A stretch of 64,000 nt of DNA from Pomphorhynchus laevis (taxonomy: Eukaryota > Acanthocephala > Palaeacanthocephala > Echinorhynchida > Pomphorhynchidae). Below, one piece after another: positions 30,920-42,930 of the stretch; positions within the stretch are counted from its first letter, which is position 1; every line of letters begins with the position of its first letter. The DNA lies in contig WNNJ02000215.1 in NCBI GenBank assembly GCA_012934845.2, positions 83,232-147,231 of the forward strand. The letters are read 5' to 3'. A model generated the notes under the pieces. That model did no database searches. It saw only the letters and a list, made by a program, of their open reading frames with translations, and was not told where the DNA came from. The position numbers were made by a program, and so were the translations under genes.

Positions 30920-31909
30920 CGAATTTTTGGGCGGGTGTGGACAATTTGAAAATTTCCGTCGATGTTTGGGATGGAGAGATGTTTCGCCGTTTTCCTCGAG
31001 ACGGCGTTTTTCGATACGGGCAGAAGAGAGTTGTGCGATTTTAGAAGGGGTGCGATCGGGGAAAATGCGAGTGGTTGAACATGACATGAGTTTAAATCGT
31101 TTAGAGAGGACAGAAGACGCGTTAGAGCAATGCTTGAAAACAATTTTAGGAGAGGGAGCTGGGAAGGATTAGATTGAGAAGATTTGTTTAGACGGATAAA
31201 TGCGACAGGAGAAATGTCCTTGAAAAAGAATGATTTATTCTCATGGACGATAGACGAGAGGATGGATCTGAAGGCGGAAACATCGTGGTCTAGACGTGCT
31301 TGTGGAGATAAGGAGTTGGAAGGCGTGATATTAGTGACAATGACGCAACGATCGCGAGAAGCAAAGCGCTTCCGTAAAGGAGGACGACTGACGTGAGTAG
31401 GTGAGATCACGATAGAAGAGCTGGCAGTTGATGATTTGGAGGGATTTTGTTTGACGAAGGGAGACATAGAGGATAATGATAATAAAGAGGGTGGCAAGCG
31501 ATGTGAGGAAAGGTTATGGGTGGAAGGATCGTGGAGATTGATGGAGGTGATTTTGATTGATGGATGCAAGTTATTGAGAAACGAGACGGGACTGACGGAC
31601 GGGGGGTCGGGGAGTGAATATGACATGGAATGGGAAGTGTATATGGTTGGTAGGGTCGGTGGGTGGAGAAAGGACATTAGAAACGACAGGGGCAGTTTAA
31701 GTTGCTGTGTTGGATGTTGATATGTGCTTATTGGAAAGTTTGCGGATTAGTTTGTTGGAGACTATATCTGTCTTGAGACTCTCTATTTCACTCTGCATCG
31801 AATTTATCATCTTAGCAGAACAGTAGCCAGAGTAGAATTCGTTGTCTGCAAGGCAAGATGCTTGGGATTTTGAAGTCCAAATACTTCTCCACGTGTGACT
31901 GTCATTCAT
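30883..31909 (-). pseudogene. CR1-like ORF1 (C2), frameshifted
   Basis: Starts 'MNDSHTWRSIW' with a reduced cysteine cluster ('SCLADNEFYSGYC') in place of the full PHD-like motif. After a stop near 31697 and a frameshift it continues with 'SFLNNLHPSIKITS', 'RFASRDRCVIVTNI', 'RLDHDVSAFRSIL' and ends '..RWRSITPMCLFN'. It overlaps the ORF2 start by about 37 nt, as in B1 and C1. Confidence 0.8.
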
Positions 31910-31960
31910 TGTAGCGTAGATTCGGGTTTGGTTTATTTTTTAATGGTTAATTGAGAATAT

Positions 31961-32404
31961 ATATATTTTCGCTCAAGGTCACTACCACGCATGCCTATCC
32001 ATAATTAACACCCAATACTATGCCCTATCTACGGTCAGACCTTCCACCTCTATGTCATGCGTAGTATGTTACCATCTTCTGTGGCTACTATAGCCTACTC
32101 CTGTATACGTTACCAACATCAACTAATTCAATCTTTTGTCGACAATTGTTGACAGATCTAGCGACGTGTCTGGTCAGAAATAGATGTTATGAGTACTGTT
32201 ATCGTTACATGATCTGGTTGATTCATTCTATACTAACAATGCCACCATTGTTGATTCGTTTCGCCCGTATATCGGCTATCCGATTGTTTGCATGTATGCT
32301 CGTTCCGGACTGTCCCACGTACTGGGCGAACAATTAGGGCATTCGTGAATATAGATCGAACCCGATGTCTTGCAATTGATATCACCATTTACTTGTATGT
32401 TGAT
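31961..32404. other. 5' flank of C2, possibly its 5' UTR
   Basis: Less AT-rich than the surroundings up to about 32350, with no long frame. It could be the C2 5' UTR. Confidence 0.35.
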
Positions 32405-32580
32405 TTAATTATAGGAAAGAGGAAATTATTTTTGATATTTCGCTAACTACTTCAGTTAGCATCTTCAGAAAATTACATTTTTTTTCTACTGTTAGCATAT
32501 TTTCTGAGTATGCTAACAGAAGTAGTCAGCGAAATATCAAAAATAATTTATTCTTTACTTTAATCCAGCTCCAATAATTA
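32405..32580. repeat. Fold-back MITE copy 2
   Basis: Arms 'aggaaattatttttgatatttcgctaacta' type at the left and its complement at the right, ending 'ccagctccaataatta'. The internal 'gttagcatcttcagaaaatta' motif is shared with copies 1, 4 and 7. Confidence 0.85.
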
Positions 32581-35104
32581 TATAGAAACATTAGTGGTGT
32601 GCGGTTTTTAATTCACACTAGCTCGGGCCACCATTTACGTGTAAAACGCTTAATTATAGAAGGTTACAAGAGCAAAACATATGCTCCAAGTTAGATGTTC
32701 GTGGTAGCATTAGGTAAACTTGCAAAATAGTTATACTCGAGTTATATTATGCGACAAATAAATAGCTCCGAGAAGTGAGCGGAATGAATCGATGTACATT
32801 ACTAATTGTTTTTTATCCATAAAACGGATACAATTAAATAAATTTAAATTTATTTTGCACCTGACAGCTTCAAAAACTGGAACCCACTCACCTATCTCGA
32901 ATTTTATAGTAATGCTATCTTTTTCTCTAACACCACGTTTGGTATTAGAGAAGAACATTTAATGTATGTTCCATGTTGTTCAAAATTAAATCAAAATCAT
33001 CCTGATCTTGACTTTTTCACTCATATATCAAAAATAAACGATGCCAAATCCGAATTTGACAAACGCTTCGAAGACTGAGCATCACAAAACCTTTTGTCTT
33101 TTTTATAAGCCCTATTTATTTGCTGGAAAGCGACACTATAAATGATATTTGAAATTGATTGATGTTCAAAATGACACTCTTGAGAGGAAAATATCAAGGA
33201 ATGGACGTCCCTGCCAATTTATTCATAATTAAGTGAGACATATCAAGATATAAGTACTATCTATGTGAAAAGCTCATTTAATAAATGCCGCTTAATAAAA
33301 ATATCTCAGAATCTAGGTTGTTAGAAAAACATTTGTCTTCTATTATGAAGATTTTTGCTTCCATAAATTGACCCCTGACGTTTTAATACCATATAATTCA
33401 ATTTTTATCTTCTTGTGAAGATTTTTATAAAATATCTTTACAAAATCTAATATCTAACGTTTTGAATTGTCATTGAAATACGTATTTTTAAAAAATCATT
33501 TTTAAGACAATATTTTTATATGCACGGCCCTCGAGAATAAACTTTTTATTAAAAAATGGCCTGTCAGCTTATAAAAGATAGAATACTCTGTGTTCGATCG
33601 TAAATTTTGTAAATAGTAGAAATGTGCTATAAATGCAACTAGCAGAAATTAAAAATTAACCAAATTAACTAAATTAAAGCAATTAAATTTTATTTTATTA
33701 ATTAAACAATCAAATTTTATTTGCCGTGAATCTCAACAACATTAAGTGTTTATGTAATTTTGTCGTTTTCACTAATTACGTAAATTATTTGTGCTAAATT
33801 TTTATCAATTTATTATTAAATTTGGAATTTTGGAGCTCTAATTTATTAAATTTTAAGTTCAGGTTCATCAAAACACATTTTTTTTTGATTTTATTAGGTA
33901 CTGCTTTAGCATAATCGGAGTACAACAAAACAAAGCACATTTATAATTGTTTGTCTGATTTTACTAGCAGGTAGTAAAATATAAAATAAATTTACATTCT
34001 AGTGATTTTAATCCAAAAGTCCAAAAAGAATTTTGAATAAAACGTACCACGCCTCCTTAAACAAATCTAAAACACTTACAAACTCGAAATATAAAAATTT
34101 AAAAAATTTACTAATCAGATGAAATTGACATTGTGTAATGTCGAATCAAAATGATATTTTTCAATACAATTAGGATTTTAAAATTTTACTTTTGAAAACA
34201 AATTTAAATTCAAATTTAAACAAATGAGCAAATTCACCATTTTGATTAAATGACTTTGATACTTCTGCATATAAAATATTTGGTTATTTTATTTATTAAT
34301 ACAAAACTATTTAATTAAAAAGATTTCAGTTTGATTTGTTGATTTCAGCTGAAGTTGGTCAGTTTTCTGTTTTAAGCCGGTCTCCATTGTAAATTTGGAC
34401 ATATTTGCGACAGGATGAATACCCAGCAGCAAGCATGCAGTTTTACAAAGATCTTTCTGAATTGTTTATATTTTTACTACTGCGTGCAAATGCTACTATG
34501 CTTATGAGCACATATCGAACTCTTCGTTATTTCACAACTCATCATTATTTCGCATGAATTCATTTACTGAGTTGGTGACCGGTCCACGCTCAGCCATCAT
34601 TTCGAATTTCCAGAGATTTTATGCATGTTAACGTTTCTGTTGTTACAAGCAGCATGGCTACACTAGCATGTTTTTAATTGTCAGTTCAAACTTAATTGAG
34701 CAAAAGGAAATGTTTAAATCAAACAGATCAACGCGAAAACAAATTATAAGGCATAGCCCATATGGTCCCGCGGTCTATTGAATAAGATTCAGAGCTATAC
34801 TGCTAGCCGATGCTTTACAGAAGACAATATAATGGAAGAAATGCAAAAACTATATTTGATTGAAACTTTAACAAAACAATTCATAAAGATGCAAGTATTA
34901 CAATTTAGAGAAGAATATAACCATTTTATTTAGCAAAATGAAAAGCTATTGTATGGGGCACCCTTAACACATTGTGATTTAACATACATGAAAAAGAAAG
35001 CCCTATTTGTCCAGATTTTGACAGATCCGGTTGTATACTATTATTACACAGCCGTGATCTAAAAATTCCCTAAAGTTGAGTATACCCAGATCCCATATCC
35101 TATT
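32581..35104. other. Long AT-rich non-coding stretch
   Basis: About 2.5 kb without a supported gene or matched repeat. Downstream of EFL1 on the minus strand. Confidence 0.4.
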
Positions 35105-35188
35105 TTCGTCTAGGATCTAGAATTGAGCACTTACATGTTTCAATAGGCAGACAATATATAGTTTCAAATACAACTTAATGCGTTTTTC
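35105..35188 (-). repeat. Duplicate of the EFL1 last-exon acceptor region
   Basis: 84 bp matching 36213-36296 with about four substitutions. It includes the last bases of the exon edge ('ttcgtctaggatctagaa') and the adjacent intron. Lies 1.1 kb downstream of the original. Confidence 0.85.
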
Positions 35189-35951
35189 TATTTTGTTTTG
35201 TTTGCACATTACTTGGAAATGATACAAAATTATTTAATACTCACTGATATAATCTTTAGCGTTTTGTAATAAGTTATTAAGAATCCAGAACCAAAAACTT
35301 ATCTCATTTGTTAAGTATTTTTTACAGAAACAAATAGGAGCTTTACATTATCTGAACGGGCCACTATATCATTCCACATACAAATAATGCATTAATAAAA
35401 TTATTAGGCTAAGATTATTGCGTTAAGCACTTCTATGTGATACTTTACGCAGGGTAATAAAATATCGTAGTACTCCGGTGCCTATATGATGTTAAACGGT
35501 ATAAACAGATTGATTCCAAATATGCACAAACATAAAGGTAGGAATCTATTGAGACTAACGAAAAAAGAAAAAATGTACAAAGAAATTTGTTTTTTAACTG
35601 CCAAATATTTTATTGAAATACTATTTTGTCAACCGATTATAAAAAATATTGTTATAATTATGATGAATTAAAAATATACGGAAGAAACTAAGCATAGTCA
35701 ATGTCGGGATTATCTTAACTTTTGATACAATCAAATGAACAAAAGGCAGATTATGGTATGACCAACCAATATTATGTGTAAAAGAAGTTGTGAAAAAATA
35801 ACAATCAATAAAATCTGTGTGTGATAGAAATAGACGATCTTTTGAAATAGCGTCCAACATTTTAAAATGACCATTTTGTTATCCTTGACAAGTATATAAT
35901 ATTGTACAAACAAATTTTGGATTATTAACACACTGATTTTTTGTTTGGTCT
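35189..35951. other. EFL1 3' flank
   Basis: AT-rich, small open frames only (for example 35486-35671), none convincing. The EFL1 3' UTR should lie here on the minus strand. Confidence 0.45.
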
Positions 35952-36224
35952 TTATTTGTTTTTACCTAGAGTTCTCTGCTTCTCCGCGAATTTAACTGTA
36001 ATTTCTTTGATTTTGAGTCCTTTTCGTTTACGCACCGCGTTCACGTATCGTTGCGCTCGATTTTTACTGCTAAGTAACGACGATTCGTCCTCTTCATCAC
36101 AGATATAGTTGTTATTGGTGACACTACTGCAGCTAGCCCCACCAACAGTAGCTAACCGAAAGTTGTAAGGCGAAATTTGTGTCGTTTCCTGAAGATTGTG
36201 ATACTGCGGATCTTCGTCTAGGAT
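35952..36224 (-). CDS. EFL1: EFL1 last exon (C-terminal tail)
   Basis: Minus-strand exon of 91 codons including the stop. Acceptor 'caattctag' (AG at 36225-36226), phase 0. The end reads '[19 protein letters not shown]..' and '..[11 protein letters not shown]', which is the strongly conserved C-terminal tail of EFL1. The middle ('[16 protein letters not shown]') is a variable acidic/serine linker. EFL1 is a cytoplasmic EF-2-like GTPase that acts with SBDS to remove eIF6 from pre-60S subunits. An AATAAA hexamer overlaps the TAA stop. It joins in phase to the exon at 37633-37814. Confidence 0.9.
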   Translation of the reverse strand: MLDEDPQYHNLQETTQISPYNFRLATVGGASCSSVTNNNYICDEEDESSLLSSKNRAQRYVNAVRKRKGLKIKEITVKFAEKQRTLGKNK

Positions 36225-37061
36225 CTAGAATTGAGCACTTGCATGTTTCAATAGGCAGGCAATATATAGTCTCAAATACAACTTAATGCGTTTTTCAAAA
36301 CAAGCATAATTATTAAAAACTTTTCCAAGTTATATAGAACGAGATGATGAACTAATATAGAAAGCGAACTCGGATTCTTATTTTTGGTTTCGACAATCCA
36401 CCGGCTACCAATCAGCGAAACATGATTAAAACAAGTAATCAACTAAAATTATAATCCAATTAATCCAGTCTTCAGATCTTTAAATATTTTAAGACTAATG
36501 TCAAAGTTAAAGATTTTATTAAACATTAAATTATTCAATTTAAAGATTATAGTTAATCAAGATGAGTACAATCAACTGGAATTGAGAGATTTCATCGATC
36601 CCTAACATTCAATTTTGCTATCGAGCAATTACCGGTCAGAATTTAGCAAAGCCGACCACTGTTACAATCCACCCATTGACTTCAATTATCTATTCGATTT
36701 ATAGTTTCATTCCGATTCTAAATTAGAAAATCGAAACGTATTATTATCGTATGCGTGATGTTAATTCTTCTAATTCCTACGTCCATATTTTTTCTTTCGA
36801 TAGCAGCTTTTTTCTTTAGCAGCTCATGTAATTCTAGCTATTTTATACTTTTTCATTTAATAAGAATGACAATGATGATGACGACACTAATGACGTATGA
36901 TTATGATGATAGAGCGAGAATCGTGAACGAGTATATTACAGTGAGTTTCTACATTGACGTGCTATGGCTCGTCTAGTCAACTTTAAATAAACCAGTTATC
37001 TAAATAGTCCTTCTCATTTGCAGATATCTTTAGAAATATATACATCGTGATCGGTATTTAA
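36225..37061. other. EFL1 intron, left part
   Basis: AT-rich intronic sequence; no separate gene supported. The source copy of the 84-bp duplication (36213-36296) straddles the exon border. Confidence 0.5.
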
Positions 37062-37264
37062 TTTTTTTTAAATATCCATGAAAACAATCAGGTATAGTTG
37101 AACGATAAGAAAAATCAGTTTGATGATATTTCGCTAGTAACTACTAGCATCTTCAAAAAATGTTAATTTTCTGAAGATGCTAGCAGTTACCAGCGAAATA
37201 TCATCAAACAGATTTTTCTTATCGTTCAACTATACCTGATTGTTTTCATGGATATTTAAAAAAA
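37062..37264. repeat. Fold-back MITE copy 3, near-perfect 203-bp palindrome
   Basis: Arms start 'tttaaatatccatgaaaaca' and end with the complement. Almost every base pairs, with a short central loop near 37160. Inner motif 'gctagtaactactagcatcttc' resembles the main family, but the outer arms ('caggtatagttgaacgata') define a second subfamily shared with copy 6. Confidence 0.9.
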
Positions 37265-37632
37265 TGCACTTATCTTTATTTCCTTGACAGTTTTGTTCCA
37301 CAATAAAGAGTTGCCCCTATAGCAAATTTTTAACGTGTCGACCCCTCTAGGCCTTTTGCAACCTAATATATCATTGGATGATAATATATAGTGCGATGCT
37401 TGATAACATCTATGTATGTGATTCTTAATAACATTTATTCTTGAAAATATTTGTTTTCGATAATAATTTTTTAACAAAGAAAAACAATGTGATCATTTGC
37501 CTTTTCACTCATGAGATGTATATGCAGCTCAAGCATTTAGTCGAAATAAAACAAAAAATCTCATGATGATAAAAAACTGCAAAATTTAAAATTAAAAAAA
37601 GTTTAAATTATTTAGTAAGATAAATCATTTAC

Positions 37633-37814
37633 CTCCCATCGATCAAACATTAATTGGGGCATCGCTGAACCACTAGTTTCTGCCCATACTTCGCTGACGA
37701 ATCCAAAGCTTTCCACTATCGGGATGAGTGCAACAATTATAATTCGGTCTATGCCAGCTATTTCTTCAGCAATTATCTTGCCTTGTCGACGGCCGATAAT
37801 CGGAAATAATTTGC
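37633..37814 (-). CDS. EFL1: EFL1 exon, domain V region (60 codons)
   Basis: Minus-strand exon with acceptor 'tattttacag' (AG at 37815-37816) and donor GTAAAT. It contributes 2 nt to a split codon, then 60 full codons. The peptide 'IIGRRQGKIIAEEI', 'VALIPIVESFGFVSEVW' and 'TSGSAMPQLMFDRWE' matches EF-2 family domain V as found in EFL1, including the 'ESFGF' and 'TSG.A.PQL.F..WE' blocks. Phase matches the exon ending at 48935, about 11.1 kb upstream, and the last exon at 36224. No lesion. Confidence 0.92.
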
Positions 37815-37965
37815 CTGTAAAATAATGTATAAGTTAGTTATGAAAAACAAATGAAATCGTTAGCATCATTTTCTTTGGTAAAAATATGTAAAAATTATAA
37901 ATTTAAATTTGCTACATATCCCATCCAAGGTAACTGTAATTTTTATCTCTTACTTAAATACTTAA

Positions 37966-38646
37966 ATAAATCTGGATCAGGTGTTTGTAGTCATATCTCG
38001 TTCTGTCTGAGACTACGTTGCTCCTTTTACTTCCATTTCCAACAACTTATCTTTGCGAAATAGTGCTTTTCAGCCTGTAAGTTATCAAGTCTAAATACAT
38101 AAACCGACATAATGCAGAATATGATCTTTGTTGTGCTCTTGTAACAATTGCTTAAAGAATTCCTGATCTGGTTAAACTGTAACACGCTCAATCTTCGAAC
38201 TAAAGATGGCATTTTTGCACATACTACCGCAGCAATGTTACATTAATCAATTTTGCATCTTGTATAGATAATTTGACACTGGTTTCAAATTTTCACATAA
38301 GTATGCAACATGAATATAGTGATACTCAATATAGAAAAGTAAATAAATGCAAGTTACAAAAATAAATTTCATTAATTTGAACTTTAACTGGAAGCAAAAA
38401 TGTATTTTTTATGAAATATAATTACAAATGTTTCTTGATTAAATATAAAGTTTTGTCATGTTTTGATTCTAGCATCGGGAATGCATTATGTATATCAGAT
38501 ATTTACATTATAATTAAGATTTATCACATTAGAAATAGTACATTTGCTTACGCTATGAACGAAAATCTTAATGTTGGGTTCGCCACATCATGAGGTAATT
38601 GTATTAAATGATTTACAACACTATACATGTTGAGAACCGCTCTGTA
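37966..38646. repeat. Left outer arm of large nested palindrome
   Basis: About 680 bp, inverted copy of 41122-41811 with very high identity. It carries matching short frames on opposite strands: minus 38027-38212 ('MPSLVRRLSVLQFNQ..') and plus 38411-38593 ('MKYNYKCFLIKYK..'). Arms end near 'gagaaccgctctgt'. The arms are intronic to EFL1. Confidence 0.9.
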
Positions 38647-39052
38647 AAAATATGCCTAATATTAAAAACGAATATCGATACTCATCTATAAAAAGCTATC
38701 AAACAATGTTGAATTATACAGTTATTTATAGCAAAACATCACCAAAACATCATCATAAAACATTAACTTAATTGTGTATACATTACTTATTATTTCCTAT
38801 CGAAAAAACATTGTCTACGAAACACTTTTAAATTGTTCTGCTAGTAATATGTTAGTATTTGAATGACGATTAGTTACCTAATCCGATTTATATTTTAAAT
38901 TAGATACCATATCTTTAGTATCACCGCCGTTCCGTCGAATTTCGATTTTTTTTCTAGATCTCAGATAGCAGTGAAGATAGATACTCGTTAGGAAAATGTT
39001 CGCTCAAGTATATTTTATAAGCAATTAAGTTCTGAGTTAATGCTTTAAGAAA
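38647..39052. other. Left spacer of the nested palindrome
   Basis: AT-rich, not matched by the right spacer (40547-41121). No gene seen. Confidence 0.5.
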
Positions 39053-39944
39053 AATTATTATGCATATTGCTGGAATTATTATAGACTCAAGGAAAAAAAG
39101 TTTTATTTTGTTAAAAAGCTTTCAATCATTTTGATCCTTTTCAAGTTTCAACATTCAAATCGATACGTTGTAAATATAATAAAAACGATCAGGAAGAATT
39201 ATGTTACGTCATTCCCATTTCGTTGGTAATTGGTAATTTTAAATTCCAATTGCTTTTGTTGTTAGCCATCACGTGGTTCTGCGTCACTATGTATATGGAT
39301 TCTTTGACCAAACGTCTGTACATGTAGTCTTATTTCGATAAGCATAACGTTTGATCAAATCCAATAACGTGGCCTGTCTGAAAAGCATAATTTATAATGG
39401 CTGACGACGATTCACCTCGTTTGAGGGCATAACGGTGTTGATAAAATCGTTTATTAATTGTCTGATTTATTTGCCCGTTGTAAGCACATTCACATTTGTT
39501 GCATGGAATTCTGTATACCTGTCCTTGGGGGTGCTGTGACAGGTTTTAATTTTAATATGATACTCAAAGTTGCAGCTCTTTTATGGTATATGTGGGCATT
39601 TTCTATATTTGAGAGTTTAAGATGATTTCTGAGAAAATGACACTTTTTGTCGTTTACAAAGAACATGGAAAGTCAATAATCTGGAGCATCTTGACAATGT
39701 TTTGTCGTTCTTTTATTACTAAGGCTTTAGAGGAGCAAATTAACGCTGGTCAACGTAATAAGGCCTTGGTAGCAGCAATCTTATATATGAACGAGGTGTA
39801 AGAATTCCATAGAGGCGGTTGCCACGAAATAGTGTCGTTTGGATTTCCGAGTTTTGAAACTTCCAAGTCGAGAAAATTAATTTTTCGATGAGAAATTTCA
39901 AGAGTGACGTTCCATTGGATAGACAGGTCTTGCGAATTCAATAA
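39053..39944 (-). mobile_element. Penelope-like element, 5'-truncated (RT end plus GIY-YIG)
   Basis: Minus-strand remnant. Positions 39941-39700 encode an RT-thumb-like piece ('KINFLDLEVSKLGNPND..'), like the '..FLDV.V.R' region of Penelope RTs. From 39652 down to about 39180 is the GIY-YIG endonuclease region, an inverted copy of 39945-40546. Penelope-like elements pair RT with a GIY-YIG nuclease. The frame is broken. Confidence 0.75.
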
Positions 39945-40546
39945 TGATGAAACGTGGCATTTTCTCAGAAATCATCTTAAACTCTCAAATATAGAAAATG
40001 CCCACATTTACCATAAAAGAGCTGCAACTTTGAGTATCATATTAAAATTGAAACCTGTCACAGCACCCCCAAGGACAGGTATACAGAATTCCATGCAACA
40101 AATGTGAATGTGCTTACAACGGGCAAATAAATCAGACAATTAATAAACGATTTTATCAACACCGTTATGCCCTCAAACGAGGTGAATCGTCGTCAGCCAT
40201 TATAAATTATGCTTTTCAGACAGGCCACGTTATTGGATTTGATCAAACTTTATGCTTATCGAAATAACACTACTTGTACAGACGTTTGATCAAAGAATCC
40301 ATATAAATAGCGACGCAGAACCACGTAATGGCTAACAACAAAAGCTATTGGAATTTAAAATCACCAATTACCAACGAAATGGGAATGACGTAACATAATT
40401 CTTCCTGGTCGTTTTTATTATATTTACAACGTGTCGATTTGAATGTTGAAACTTGAAAAGGATCAAAATGATTGAAAGCTTTTTAACAAAATAAAACTTT
40501 TTTTTTCCTTGAGTCTATAATAATTCCAGCAATATGCATAATAATC
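39945..40546 (+). mobile_element. Penelope-like element, GIY-YIG end, head-to-head copy
   Basis: Plus-strand translation gives 'VYRIPCNKCECAYNGQ', 'TINKRFYQHRYALKRG' and 'SSAIINYAFQTGHVIG', the GIY-YIG pattern of Penelope endonucleases, with Y-N-G where Y-V-G or Y-I-G is usual. It starts abruptly in the linker and forms the right half of the inner inverted repeat. Stop codons interrupt the frame. Confidence 0.8.
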
Positions 40547-41121
40547 CACCAGACTCAAATGAAATTCCAATGTCTTTATATAAAAGCTAAAACTTGTTTT
40601 AGCTTTTAAAATAAGTTATAAAAGTATTTATTTATTTGTATTTTATTTCATTCATTTGTGATAAATTACAAATAAATGAAATTTATTATAACATGCATTT
40701 ATTTACTATCTTTTCAATTTTCTTATACTTATTATTATTTATTTGTATTTAAAATTCTCAAAATTACAACTCCCATGTAATTTTAGTTTGGAAATTTAAC
40801 GAAATGTATTTTTCAGAAGCCTATATTTTTATGGTATCCCTTAGTATGCCCTATAATGTGCTTGTGAATTTCAAAATGCGATTTCACGATCTTCGCGGAT
40901 TATCTTAATGTTTCTAAGAACTTCATTGCTCAGAATGCTATATATATAACTTTCCTGGAGATTTTTTAGGTTATTCACTAAATTAAAAAGAAACGTCAAG
41001 TCGATGTAATTCTAACTGCTTTAAGTTTTAAGTCAACAAAAAATCAATAAAATAAACGTTTTTGGTATATTGGAGATACCGAAATAAGTGTTAACTCTTA
41101 TTACTCTTATTGCAATTACAC
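40547..41121. other. Right spacer of the nested palindrome
   Basis: AT-rich. A stretch at about 40640-40740 weakly resembles part of the outer arm (41380-41450). No gene seen. Confidence 0.5.
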
Positions 41122-41811
41122 ACACAGAGCGGTTCTCAACATGTATAGTGTTGTAAATCATTTAATACAATTACCTCATGGTGTGGCGAACCCAACATTA
41201 AGATTTTCGTTCATAGCGTAAGCAAATGTACTATTTCTAATGTGATAAATCTTAATTATAATGTAAATATCTGATATACATAATGCATTCCCGATGCTAG
41301 AATCAAAACATGACAAAACTTTATATTTAATCAAGAAACATTTGTAATTATATTTCATAAAAAATACATTTTTGCTTCCAGTTAAAGTTCAAATTAATGA
41401 AATTTATTTTTGTAACTTGCATTTATTTACTTTTCTATATTGAGTATCACTATATTCATGTTGCATACTTATGTGAAAATTTGAAACCAGTGTCAGATTA
41501 TCTATACAAGATACAAAATTGATTAATGTAACATTGCTGCGGTAGTATGTGCAAAAATGCCATCTTTAGTTCGAAGATTGAGCGTGTTACAGTTTAACCA
41601 GATCAGGAATTCTTTAAGCAATTGTTACAAGAGCACAACAAAGATCATATTCTGCATTATGTCGGTTTATGTATTTAGACTTGATAACTTACAGGCTGAA
41701 AAGCACTATTTCGCAAAGATAAGTTGTTGGAAATGGAAGAAAAAGGAGCAACGTAGTCTCAGACAGAACGAGATATGACTGCAAACACCTGATCCAGATT
41801 TATTTAACTGA
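41122..41811. repeat. Right outer arm of large nested palindrome
   Basis: Inverted partner of 37966-38646. The plus frame 41557-41778 starts with the same 61 residues as the left-arm minus frame, and minus 41176-41358 matches the other. Confidence 0.9.
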
Positions 41812-41814
41812 CAT

Positions 41815-42930
41815 TAAAGATAAATCGTTTTTTTTTCGCTGCATCACTTTTTATTAGTTCAATAAACCCTTTTTGTGAGGTGTCAGGAGCATCTTCAACT
41901 TTAACTGTGCATGGACTTATAGCAGGTGCAAACGGGATGCCCGGTACATGTTGAAAGTATGACGATTGGCAACACGTAAAAGCTGAAGCTGAAGCTGATT
42001 GCCAAAGCTGAAGCTTCATTTGAATGATCGGATTTTTTCAGATAAATCGAGGCATTTGGCATTTGGTCCTTGCGGTGATAAATTTAACTCATTTAAGATG
42101 GCAAAGATGAAAATCAGATAGGCTATTTTCTTAAGTTCACTTTCATTGCTATAATGGTGCTTCAAACAATGTTTTTATATTAAAAGCTGTTTATGTTCAT
42201 CACGAATATCAAAAATACGTTTTAGAATCTTTACTCGCGACACATAAGCGTAAAATACCAGAACATTATTTGACGCATCCAACTTATTATACACAATTGC
42301 AAACAATCGACCGTGTAAAGCATTCGCTTTTACAAAATTGATAGAACTAACAATGTCTAACAATGTCTTTGTTGCTAATATTTGATGATGAATTATGCAG
42401 TGAGGTCCGATGACTTTTGGTGATTCATTCAGTATTAAGATAATAATACGTTGAAATCCAGACAGGTATTCAAGCATATTTGGAGCATCATCTGTGCAGA
42501 CAACACAAATATTTCGAAATGGATTTTATGCTTTTCTAGAAATAAAACCAACTTTTTTTAAATATATAACATGTCGTATTAGTTGGTTCAATCGTCTGAC
42601 AAAAAAAAGAAATTCATCTTTCAATCGCTATCACGTAGTATAACAGCATCATTTATTGATATGACTGCTATTCTCAAGTGAACAGTTTCATTAGATAACA
42701 AAATTGCATTATTTTTTTTGTAACAGAATGGGATCTAATCATAACTAAAACTATGTATTTGATCGCTGATAACATTAACTCCTCAGCAATGGTGTAAGAT
42801 TTATAATATCTTTGGTAATTCTGAGGGCCACTAAATAAGAAGCTTCAACGGTTGCAATCGTTTCTTTATGGCACAAGAGTCAAGTCTGCTTTACTTGATT
42901 TAATCAGCTTTACATTAAAAATACTAATAA
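41815..42930 (-). pseudogene. hAT-type transposase fossil (SCAND3/ZBED5-like)
   Basis: Minus-strand fragments run in the order expected for the hAT-derived family that includes SCAND3 and ZBED5. The upstream piece has 'LLSNETVHLRI'. 'CTDDAPNMLEYLSGFQ' then 'VIGPHCIIHHQILATKTL' and 'VKANALHGRLF..' follow at 42487-42175. Next come 'AYLIFIFAILNELNLSPQGPN' (about 42120-42060) and a C-terminal piece to about 41815. Stops and shifts throughout, so it is non-functional. Intronic to EFL1. Confidence 0.75.

Larger units (their letters stand above)
28128..31960 (-). mobile_element. CR1-like element C2
   Basis: Minus-strand family C copy with 5' UTR, ORF1 (from 31909), ORF2 (from 30919) and a 3' UTR ending near 28130 ('gcatttgctacgct' then A/T-rich). 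It is longer than C1 at the 5' end but also broken. It sits directly against the ankyrin remnant. Confidence 0.85.

Noticed and set aside
38411-38593. 60-codon frame repeated in both palindrome arms ('MKYNYKCFLIKYK..')
   Set aside because: AT-driven composition; its conservation is explained by arm similarity. The other arm frame is kept as a weak finding only.
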